Position numbers and translations under genes: made by a program | Source: Candidatus Altarchaeales archaeon A3 | Lineage (GTDB): Archaea > Altiarchaeota > Altiarchaeia > Altiarchaeales > Altiarchaeaceae | Direction: 5' to 3' | Length of the DNA: 8,310 nt | Assembly: GCA_002083985.1 (NCBI GenBank) | Contig: MTER01000095.1 | Location: forward strand, 1 to 8,310 | In this document: one piece after another, positions 1 to 4,914 of the stretch | How positions within the stretch are numbered: position 1 is the first letter of the stretch | How the letters are laid out: each line of letters starts with the position of its first letter | The notes under the pieces: generated by a model | Told to the model about the DNA's origin: nothing | The model's input: the letters and a program-made list of their open reading frames with translations, nothing else | Databases searched by the model: none

Positions 1-14
1 AATAGTTACTTTTT

Positions 15-92
15 TTAAAAGAAAAATCTCATTTCTAAAAATCGTCTGGCAAGTATTGCCCTACTTGCTCCAGTAATTCCAACAATAATACG
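15..92 (-). pseudogene. 5' fragment of a UbiX-like flavin prenyltransferase gene
   Basis: Read on the minus strand from 92 to a TAA at 15-17, this gives about 25 residues beginning RIIVGITGASRAILARRFLE. UbiX-type flavin prenyltransferases, which make the prenylated FMN cofactor for UbiD decarboxylases, start with a very similar nucleotide-binding strand-loop-helix (IVGITGASGA...LLE). Here the second Gly of GASG is Arg. There is no ATG at the expected place: the preceding codons are CTA-TTT-AAA-ATA after an in-frame stop. The normal protein is about 180-200 residues, so only the first seventh is present. It is a degraded 5' fragment with no expected function. The motif resemblance is clear, but the segment is short. 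Confidence 0.5.
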
Positions 93-119
93 TATTTTAA
101 ATAGATATTAAATTTTTGG

Positions 120-195
120 AGTGTCAACTATATGGAGATTTTATAATATGTCAATAGAAGTTTTTAATCGTTTTTATCTCTATTTGGTTAACACT
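120..195. repeat. 76-bp imperfect palindrome with 20-bp arms
   Basis: The arm at 120-139 (AGTGTCAACTATATGGAGAT) matches the reverse complement of 176-195 at 16 of 20 positions by hand alignment, enclosing 36 bp of AT-rich DNA. Both arms carry AGTGT-AAC and GAGAT blocks. No coding sequence crosses it. It could be a small non-autonomous element or a structured RNA; nothing in the window separates these. It lies between the ubiX fragment and the 140-bp repeat. Confidence 0.5.
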
Positions 196-225
196 CTCTA
201 AATTTTAAATTTGAGCATTTAAATT

Positions 226-366
226 TTTGATGGCGTAATTAACAGGTGACCGTTGGTGCTTACTCATATAAATCGAAAAAAATTAAAAGCAATATTTTAA
301 AAATTCCACTTAAAAGAAATCTTAAAATTTATGTATTGCGAAAAAAAGTCACTTATTTTTTACACC
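226..366 (+). repeat. 140-bp dispersed repeat, copy 1
   Basis: This segment aligns with 1693-1832 with about 12 mismatches and one single-base gap (about 91 % identity by hand). Both copies start TTTGATG and end TTTTTACACC. The inner part from about 285 to 350 is nearly identical. An internal inverted pair, GGTGAC near the left and GTCAC at 348-352, is perfect in copy 2 but damaged here. The right edge abuts a TPR gene fragment at 367. The DNA is AT-rich and has no convincing ORF of its own. Confidence 0.8.
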
Positions 367-555
367 CTCAATAATTTAGGAAATTTATTGCAAAATTTAA
401 ACCGCTATGAAGAAGCAGAGAAAGAATATAGAGAAGCAATAAGAATAAATCCAAATCTTGCTGAAGTACATTATAATTTAAGAGTTTTATGTACACAAAT
501 TGAAAAAATTGATGGTGCAAGAAGAGAAGTTTTAAAAGCAAAAGAATTATTTTAA
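331..555 (+). pseudogene. Truncated TPR-repeat protein fragment fused to repeat DNA
   Basis: The open frame gives 74 residues. From about residue 13 they form one good tetratricopeptide unit (LNNLGNLLQNLNRYEEAEKEYREA..., then INPN) and a weaker second one (AEVHYNLRVL...). The pattern fits the TPR consensus: LG near positions 7-8, Y-EA-in helix B, and a closing P. TPR proteins are protein-interaction scaffolds, usually with three or more units. The first twelve codons, including the ATG, belong to the 140-bp repeat, whose second copy precedes unrelated DNA. The apparent start is therefore not the gene's own, and this looks like the 3' end of a longer TPR gene cut at 366/367. Translation from this ATG is possible, but no promoter is evident. 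The next gene, rhomboid, converges on it. Confidence 0.6.
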
Positions 556-572
556 AAGCAATGAAAGACAGA

Positions 573-620
573 CGAGGTTAAGTGTTGTGATGAAATTTTA
601 AAAAATTTTAAATTTTGAGT
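573..620. terminator. AT-rich palindromic spacer between convergent genes
   Basis: CGAGGTTA at 573-580 and TGAAATTTTAAAAA at 591-604 match the right part of the palindromic element at 4231-4274, with an extra 10 bp between them here. The following AAATTTTAAAAAATTTT run is self-complementary and T-rich on both strands, so it may end transcription of the TPR fragment and of the rhomboid gene. A worn member of the palindrome family is likely; termination is inferred. Confidence 0.35.
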
Positions 621-1223
621 TTAATAAAATTCCATCTCTCTTTCATGTTTCATCAAAAATTTTCCTATAATTATTCCTCCAATAATTCCTCCCAAATGAC
701 CTGCATTTGCAATATGTGCGCCTCCCAATGAAATTAATGTCAGAATTACGAACCACAAAATTATTGAATAAAGCAATGTTGTGCTTATTGGCAAAAACAA
801 AAAGCCAACTCTTAAATTCGGAGCAAGTAATGCCAAAACTGTTCCGATTGCAAATATTGCTCCTGAAGCACCAATTACAATGCTATTTGGATTTATTCCT
901 AATCCAGGAATAACTGAAAGAGGAAAGAATGAAAATAGCACAACGCAAAGCCCGCCGGCAATTCCTCCGATAAGATACACAGCCAAAAATTTCCTACTTC
1001 CAATCATCGGCTCTAAAATCATCCCGAAAAAGTATAAAGCGAGCATATTCATTATTATATGTCCAAATCCCCCGTGCAAAAACATACTTGTAATTAGTCG
1101 CCAGATTTCACCCTGCAAAACCGCTGCAGGAATTAGTCCGAATGCCGCATCAAAATTAATGAGCGCGCTTAATGTAAATATTACCACATTTGCTGCGAGA
1201 AGTGCTTCATATATCTTAACCAT
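621..1223 (-). CDS. Rhomboid-family intramembrane serine protease
   Basis: This 200-residue, very hydrophobic protein carries the rhomboid signature in order: HGGFGHIIMNMLALYFFG (residues 50-67, with conserved H50, H55 and N59), GASGAIFA with the catalytic Ser at 120, and NAGHLGGIIGG with the partner His at 176. Six membrane helices can be drawn, which matches the basic six-helix rhomboid core. The family cleaves transmembrane substrates within the bilayer through a Ser-His dyad; the substrate here is unknown. There are no extra N- or C-terminal domains. The ATG at 1221-1223 gives a short cytosolic lead (MVKIYEALL) before helix 1, typical for the family. The gene stands alone, converging on the TPR fragment at its 3' end, with about 1 kb of gene-poor DNA upstream. 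All catalytic residues are present, so it should be active. Confidence 0.93.
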   Translation of the reverse strand: MVKIYEALLAANVVIFTLSALINFDAAFGLIPAAVLQGEIWRLITSMFLHGGFGHIIMNMLALYFFGMILEPMIGSRKFLAVYLIGGIAGGLCVVLFSFFPLSVIPGLGINPNSIVIGASGAIFAIGTVLALLAPNLRVGFLFLPISTTLLYSIILWFVILTLISLGGAHIANAGHLGGIIGGIIIGKFLMKHEREMEFY

Positions 1224-1274
1224 TTTTAAGAGTGTTTTAAATTTTTAAAAAAAATCATTTAGTTTTCTGATTTG

Positions 1275-1286
1275 TTATATATTAAA
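1275..1286 (-). promoter_or_regulatory. Possible TATA box for the rhomboid gene
   Basis: On the minus strand this reads TTTAATATATAA, the best TATA-like element upstream of the rhomboid ATG. It lies about 55 nt away, which would leave a leader of roughly 25-30 nt. Other AT-rich runs lie closer, so the choice is uncertain. Confidence 0.3.
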
Positions 1287-1402
1287 ATCCTGAATTTAAA
1301 AACAATGTATTTGTTTAGCTACTCAAACATAAATTGTTCACAATCGCCGATCTTAACTAGCCTTTAATATTTTTACCCCTATGTCAAGATATGCTTGTGA
1401 TT

Positions 1403-1469
1403 TTTACTCTTTTTGAGATAACCTTGTAATATATGTTTGCTAAAATTACATCATCTTATAAAGAGTAAA
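1403..1469. repeat. 17-bp inverted repeat in gene-free DNA
   Basis: TTTACTCTTTTTGAGAT at 1403-1419 matches the reverse complement of 1453-1469 at 15 of 17 positions, with 33 bp between. It could form a stem-loop or mark the ends of a small element. The rest of 1249-1692 is AT-rich with no recognised gene, RNA or motif in either direction. Confidence 0.45.
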
Positions 1470-1692
1470 TTTTTAATTGTTACTGCATCAAAAATACAAT
1501 GCCATTTTGACACTAGGATATTTTTATTACTCAAGTTTTGCGTTTTGAAAAATTTAATCATATAAAAATTAGTTTTTTGGTGTTTTATTTGTAACTTCTC
1601 AATAAGTCAGGTAAATTTATTTTGTAACAGCTCTTTTTATAAAAAAACAAACACAAAAAATGCAAAACAAATTAACAACAAGATATTAATTA

Positions 1693-1832
1693 TTTGATGA
1701 CTTAATTAATAGGTGACCGTTAGTACTCACTTTTATAAATAGAAAAAAATTAAAAGCAATATTTTAAAAATTCCGCTTAAAAGAAATCTTAAAATTTATG
1801 TACTGCGAAAAAAAGTCACCTATTTTTACACC
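1693..1832 (+). repeat. 140-bp dispersed repeat, copy 2
   Basis: This is the second copy of the repeat at 226-366. Here an inner inverted pair is perfect over 10 bp: AATAGGTGAC (1708-1717) and GTCACCTATT (1815-1824), bounding 117 bp. The conserved block extends about 15 bp left and 8 bp right of these arms. The right edge (TTTTTACACC) abuts the decayed secreted-protein gene. Both copies therefore sit at the broken end of a gene, which suggests an insertion or recombination junction. There is no coding capacity of note. Confidence 0.8.
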
Positions 1833-2122
1833 ATCATTTAATTAATAAGTTGGGATGCTACCAAATTTTTCATCCACTTTTATTTACACAGCAAATCATC
1901 ATTGTAGCAGATAAAATTTACATCCAACTCCTAAAAATTTTCAAATTCGCTGACTTTATAAATTTCTGCCGGAATGGTCTGGTTGTAAAAATTATCTAAT
2001 TCATTTGCCTGATTGTATAATTCATCAGGAGTTATAATTATTACTTTTTAAAAATTTTCCCTGTAGACCTAAGGAAAAAGACAAATCACTATTTCAAAGA
2101 CAAGTAAAATTTTTGCATTCAT
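1833..2122 (-). pseudogene. Decayed gene for a secreted, possibly C25-like, peptidase N-terminus
   Basis: On the minus strand an ATG at 2120-2122 opens MNAKILLVFEIVICLFP, which looks like a signal peptide, followed by a TAG at 2069-2071. The same frame continues past a TAA (2048-2050) into KVIIITPDELYNQANELDNF and YNQTIPAEIYKVSEFENF. It then meets a TAG (1931-1933) and a TAA (1880-1882). A one-base frame change near 1880 allows KVDEKFGSIPTY before the sequence ends at the 140-bp repeat. The strand IIITP followed by a helix and then IPAEIYKVSEF resembles the first part of gingipain-type (C25) peptidase domains (VIITP...L..W....G.....V...). Four in-frame stops of two kinds, a frameshift and a lost 3' end make it a pseudogene. 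The C25 assignment is tentative; the signal peptide and the broken frame are direct readings. Confidence 0.5.
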
Positions 2123-2167
2123 TGTTTTTTATTTTTATTCCTGCTTCTAATTATATTTACAAAAAAT

Positions 2168-2178
2168 TTAATATAAAA
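2168..2178 (+). promoter_or_regulatory. Probable TATA box of the KH-protein gene
   Basis: TTAATATAAAA is centred about 36 nt before the ATG at 2209, a spacing that predicts a very short leader of about 10 nt, common in archaea. No Shine-Dalgarno-like purine run precedes the start. The same 86-bp gap would have held the divergent promoter of the decayed gene at 2122. Confidence 0.45.
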
Positions 2179-2208
2179 TTTAACAAATTCAGATAAAGTA
2201 AAACAAAA

Positions 2209-2694
2209 ATGTTGCCGATATGTAATATATGTGCAAAAACAAAGGTTTTGTGTGCATCGTGTGAAACGAAGTTAAAGAACGAGGAAATTTCGGAATTGGA
2301 TGTGAAAATTGCTCAGATGATGTATGATTTTGGAAAGGGGGAGTTCGGATTTGAAAAGGCGGTTGATGTGGGCGATTTTGTCGTTGTATTGACGCAAAAA
2401 GAAGATATAGGTAAAATTATTGGTCCAGGAGGAGAAAATTTAAGAAAAATGGAGGAATCGGTCGGAACGCACATAAAGATTATGGGTGCGAGTTCAGCAG
2501 AAGAAATGATATATACCTTAATCTTTCCTGCAAACATTGTATCTACGAGCAGGTTATACCTGGCAGACGGAAGGGTTATAAAAAAGATTACAATAAACAA
2601 GAATGATGTGGATAAGTTAAAGATGGACTTACATTCCATAAAAAAAATCGTTTCAAATTTATTGCATACGGATGTTGAGATTGTTGTGGGATAA
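2209..2694 (+). CDS. Zinc-knuckle and KH-domain RNA-binding protein (archaeal NusA-like)
   Basis: This 161-residue protein begins with a four-cysteine knuckle, CNIC at residues 5-8 and CASC at 15-18, likely to bind zinc. After a helical linker, a KH fold follows: VVVLTQKEDIGKIIGPGGENLRKMEE carries the RNA-binding IGxxG loop (IIGPGGENL). This arrangement resembles the small archaeal KH proteins annotated as NusA-like transcription factors. NusA-type proteins bind nascent RNA, but this subfamily's role is not established, so RNA binding is the safe call. A C-terminal segment (about residues 105-161) has alternating strands and helices with no motif I recognise. Next on the same strand are Pth2 and Cbf5, a translation and RNA-modification context. 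The CRISPR remnant starts only 4 bp after the stop, so co-transcription with pth2 is possible but separated by that remnant. Confidence 0.75.
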   Translation: MLPICNICAKTKVLCASCETKLKNEEISELDVKIAQMMYDFGKGEFGFEKAVDVGDFVVVLTQKEDIGKIIGPGGENLRKMEESVGTHIKIMGASSAEEMIYTLIFPANIVSTSRLYLADGRVIKKITINKNDVDKLKMDLHSIKKIVSNLLHTDVEIVVG

Positions 2695-2698
2695 AATT

Positions 2699-2826
2699 GT
2701 TTAAATCGCACTATTTTCAAACTTGTTTGAAAATCTCCGAACGTAAATTTGAGGTGATGTAGTATGGAAACGGCAAAGGCAATCTTGCTGCACAGGTGAC
2801 CCAGTTTAAATCGCACTATGTAGTAT
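2699..2826 (+). CRISPR. CRISPR remnant: two repeats, one spacer, first repeat interrupted
   Basis: GTTTAAATCGCACTAT occurs at 2699-2714 and again at 2804-2819, where it runs on as GTAGTAT to 2826. At 2757-2771 ATGTAGTATGGAAAC supplies the matching 3' half with the CRISPR-like GGAAAC end. Joining the halves gives a 29-nt repeat starting GTTT and ending AAAC, with an ACTA-TG-TAGT dyad in the middle. Between 2772 and 2803 lies one 32-nt spacer-sized segment. Repeat 1 is split by a 42-bp palindromic element. Repeat 2 has lost its last six bases, as terminal repeats often do. No leader or cas gene is present in the window. With two repeats this is a relic; a search for the repeat elsewhere in the genome would settle it. 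Confidence 0.65.
2713..2758. repeat. Palindromic element inserted in a CRISPR repeat
   Basis: ATTTTCAAAC (2713-2722) and GTTTGAAAAT (2725-2734) form a perfect 10-bp stem with a TT loop, followed by CTCCGAACGTAAATTTGAGG and TGAT. The same plan, a hairpin followed by TCCG..CGTAA...GAGGT.AT, occurs at 4231-4274, and the second part alone at 5340-5366. The insertion lies between the two halves of the CRISPR repeat and is flanked by the dinucleotide AT on both sides, compatible with a 2-bp target duplication. Confidence 0.65.
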
Positions 2827-2838
2827 AAGTTATATAAA
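2823..2838 (+). promoter_or_regulatory. TATA region of pth2, partly made of the last CRISPR repeat
   Basis: GTATAAGTTATATAAA lies 12-27 nt before the pth2 ATG at 2850. The first four bases (GTAT) belong to the degenerate terminal CRISPR repeat. A TATA box at about -25 would give a leaderless transcript, usual in many archaea. Confidence 0.4.
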
Positions 2839-2849
2839 GATATATAAAA

Positions 2850-3188
2850 ATGCTGAAACAGGTAATTGTTGTCCGAAATGACTTAAAAAAATTGAGTAGG
2901 GGGAAGTTAGCTGCACAGGTAGCACATGCAGCAATTTCATCGGCAGAAATTTCAAAATTTAAAAAGCAGTGGATTATGGAAGGGCAGAAAAAGGTTGTCG
3001 TGAAATGCGAATGTGTTAATGATTTGCTTGAAATTTATCAAAAGAGTAAAAATTCATCTATGGCAACATCATTAATTCAGGATGCTGGCTTAACCGAAAT
3101 TCCGCCGGGCACAATTACTTGTGTCGGAATAGGTCCAGACGAAGAAGAAAAGATTGACAAAATAACCAAAAATTTAAAACTTTTGTAG
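2850..3188 (+). CDS. pth2: Peptidyl-tRNA hydrolase, archaeal/eukaryotic type (Pth2)
   Basis: Pth2 (EC 3.1.1.29) frees tRNA from peptidyl-tRNAs that drop off stalled ribosomes, in the cytoplasm. The 112-residue length matches the archaeal family. Signature blocks are present in order: QVIVVRNDLK (residues 4-13), GKLAAQVAHAA with the catalytic-site Lys/Gln/His region (about 19-28), the middle strand KVVVKC, and DAGLTEIPPGTITCVGIGPDE near the C-terminus. The ATG used directly precedes LKQVIVVRNDL, leaving no room for an extension. It sits between the KH gene and cbf5, each with its own TATA-like sequences. It is unrelated to the bacterial Pth1 fold. The stretch just upstream is the CRISPR remnant, whose spacer resembles this gene's own motif. 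Confidence 0.95.
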   Translation: MLKQVIVVRNDLKKLSRGKLAAQVAHAAISSAEISKFKKQWIMEGQKKVVVKCECVNDLLEIYQKSKNSSMATSLIQDAGLTEIPPGTITCVGIGPDEEEKIDKITKNLKLL

Positions 3189-3190
3189 TA

Positions 3191-3231
3191 TAATTTTTAT
3201 AATTTAATTTTTATAATTTAATTTTTATAAT
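3191..3231 (+). promoter_or_regulatory. 14-bp tandem repeat of TATA-like units before cbf5
   Basis: The unit TAATTTTTATAATT is repeated exactly at 3191-3204 and 3205-3218, with a third partial copy to 3231. Each unit contains TTTATAAT, a good archaeal box A. The second unit lies about 30 nt before the cbf5 ATG, the usual distance for a short leader. Copy-number change here could shift or multiply start sites. Confidence 0.5.
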
Positions 3232-3245
3232 ATAACTTAATTCAA

Positions 3246-4226
3246 ATGAAATTTAGCGTAAAAGAAGAGGACATTATAGTAAAACATGAATGTGATACTG
3301 ATCCGAGATACGGATGCGAGCCGGAGAACAGAAAAATTTCAGACTATATAATTTATGGAATTGTGAATATAGACAAAGTGAAGGGGCCAACTTCACACCA
3401 GATTTCATATTGGGTTAAACAGATGTTGGGCTTAAAAAAGGTTGGACACGGTGGAACATTAGATCCGCATGTAACAGGGATGCTTACAATATTACCTCAG
3501 AATTCAACAAAAATAGAGCGGATTATTACATCTGTAAATAAAGAATATATAGGAATAATAAATTTTAGCAAGCCGGTAGAAAAGAAAAAAGTAGAGCGTT
3601 TATTTGAATATTTTACTGGGGAAATTTATCAGAAGCCGCCGTTAGAAGCAGCGGTTTCCAGAAGAATCAGGAACAGAACTGTGTATTTTATGAAATTTCT
3701 GGAGATAGATGACGGTAGGATGAATATATTGTTCAGAGTCGGATGCGAAGCCGGAACATATATAAGGGTTTTGTGCAAGGATATCGGATTAATGCTCGGG
3801 ATAGATGCTGTAATGGCTGAGTTGAGGCGGACAAGATCCGGGATTTTTGATGAGAATTCATGTGTGTATTTACAGGACCTGAAGGACGCTTTTGAAATCT
3901 GGAAAGAAACAGGGGATGAAAAATATTTAAGAAATATTATCCGGCCAGTTGAAGAGGTCTGCGACGGGGTTAAGAAAATCTGGGTAAAGGATTCTGCTGT
4001 TAATGCGGTTTGCTATGGTGCTGACTTAAAGATTCCCGGAATTACAAAATTTGAAAAAGGCATCAAACAAAACGATGACATAGCAATAATGTCTTTAAAG
4101 AATGAACTTGTTGCAATTGGTAAGTCATTAAGAACATCGGAAGAAATTGAGAGAATGGATAAAGGCGAAATTGTGGATATAGAGAGGGTAATAATGGAAA
4201 GAGATGTTTATCCTAGATTGTGGTAA
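3246..4226 (+). CDS. cbf5: tRNA/rRNA pseudouridine synthase Cbf5 (TruB family, H/ACA RNP)
   Basis: Cbf5 is the catalytic subunit of archaeal H/ACA ribonucleoproteins, working with Nop10, L7Ae and Gar1, and can also make pseudouridine 55 in tRNA. At 326 residues it has the normal archaeal length. The motif GIVNIDKVKGPTSH (38-51) precedes GHGGTLDPHVTG (67-78), where D73 is the catalytic aspartate. CEAGTYIRVLCKDIG (167-181) is the motif III region, and AELRRTRSG follows (191-199). A PUA RNA-binding domain fills about 246-321, ending VYPRLW as is usual. The short acidic N-terminal arm before residue 38 is also typical. The start at 3246 follows the tandem TATA units. It is the last gene of the block and meets the kinase gene tail to tail across a palindromic repeat. 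Confidence 0.96.
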   Translation: MKFSVKEEDIIVKHECDTDPRYGCEPENRKISDYIIYGIVNIDKVKGPTSHQISYWVKQMLGLKKVGHGGTLDPHVTGMLTILPQNSTKIERIITSVNKEYIGIINFSKPVEKKKVERLFEYFTGEIYQKPPLEAAVSRRIRNRTVYFMKFLEIDDGRMNILFRVGCEAGTYIRVLCKDIGLMLGIDAVMAELRRTRSGIFDENSCVYLQDLKDAFEIWKETGDEKYLRNIIRPVEEVCDGVKKIWVKDSAVNAVCYGADLKIPGITKFEKGIKQNDDIAIMSLKNELVAIGKSLRTSEEIERMDKGEIVDIERVIMERDVYPRLW

Positions 4227-4230
4227 TGTA

Positions 4231-4274
4231 ATTTCAAAAACGAAGTTTTTGAAATATCCGGGCGTAAGCGAGGT
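4231..4274. repeat. Palindromic element between convergent cbf5 and kinase genes
   Basis: ATTTCAAAAAC (4231-4241) and GTTTTTGAAAT (4245-4255) form a perfect 11-bp stem with a GAA loop. Then comes ATCCGGGCGTAAGCGAGG with TTAT. This is the best-preserved member of the family also seen at 2713-2758 and 5340-5366. It starts 5 bp after the cbf5 stop. As a hairpin with T-runs nearby it may serve both converging transcripts as a terminator; that role is inferred. Confidence 0.65.
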
Positions 4275-4283
4275 TATGAAATT

Positions 4284-4890
4284 TTAAAAATAAATTTTTG
4301 TGTGAATTCTCTCCTTTTCTTCAATCAATTTTTTTAGTCGTTCCGGAAAATTTCCGTTAATAATATAAGCAACTTTTTTATACTTTTCAATAAATTTCGG
4401 TAAAGCGGAATCAACAACATCACTTTTGATTTTTTCAAGTTCTTTTGCTGAAATTTCATTGCGTTTTTCCCTCAACAAAAATTCCGTCAACACTTTTAAG
4501 CAGAATTACGGTTTCCGCATCAACTTTATCGGCAATATAAACAGCTATGCTGTCCGAAGTAATTTCATTTGAAATTTCTAGATTGCTATCAATCAACAAG
4601 CGGGATGGCAAAAATATTGTATTTGATTTTAATTCATAACCTGTCTTGATTTTTGTAAAATTTGAGAGCATTAAGCCAACAATATCCATTGCCAGAATAC
4701 ACGCATCATTTGAAATTTTTAAATTTAAATTATGGGTTTCATAATATTTTAATACAAGGTCGGCAAATTCCCCTCCTCCGGGAAGAACAATAAATTTATA
4801 ATTTAAAGATATTTCTTCCAGAATTTCAAAGATTTTTCTTATTGTTTCAGGATTTTTGCTTAAACTTCCGCCGAATTTTATAATGAACAT
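4284..4890 (-). pseudogene. MfnE-like amino-acid kinase, broken by a one-base frameshift
   Basis: The first frame (4890 to 4456) encodes MFIIKFGGSLSKN, PGGGEFADLV, ILAMDIVGLML, then TSDSIAVYIADK and VILLKSVDGIF. These are the phosphate-binding and nucleotide motifs of the amino-acid kinase superfamily. They resemble the archaeal group of MfnE, which phosphorylates aminomethylfuran phosphate in methanofuran synthesis. It ends at a TGA. A second frame (4493 to 4284) continues with NEISAKELEKIKSDVVD and carries the C-terminus. The two overlap, and 607 nt is one more than a multiple of three. Removing one A from the AAAAA run near 4465 restores a 201-residue protein, VDGIFVEGKRNEISAKELEK, of normal length. 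It may be a pseudogene, a sequencing error, or slippage at the A-run. A TATA-like sequence overlaps the end of the PIN gene. The exact substrate is uncertain. Confidence 0.75.
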
Positions 4891-4914
4891 ATTTTGCTGA
4901 CTTCAATAAAATTT

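Noticed and set aside
781..1248. 155-residue open frame on + opposite the rhomboid gene
   Set aside because: It is antisense to a gene with complete catalytic motifs, and its translation is low-complexity with no recognisable domain.
1708..1824. The 140-bp repeat as a riboswitch or tRNA-like gene
   Set aside because: It is very AT-rich, shows no cloverleaf or known aptamer pattern, and lies next to broken genes rather than in a leader of an intact gene.
1880..2122. Stop-codon readthrough, such as pyrrolysine at TAG, to rescue the secreted-protein gene
   Set aside because: The interrupting stops include TAA as well as TAG, a frameshift is also needed, and the 3' end is missing. Decay explains all of this more simply.
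2313..2816. 167-residue open frame on - opposite the KH gene and CRISPR remnant
   Set aside because: It is the mirror of a well-supported KH gene, has no family resemblance and crosses the CRISPR repeats.
2760..2825. The CRISPR spacer region as a true duplicated pth2 N-terminus
   Set aside because: Only about nine codons resemble pth2, the match stops exactly at the repeat boundaries, and the flanking repeat halves fit an array better.
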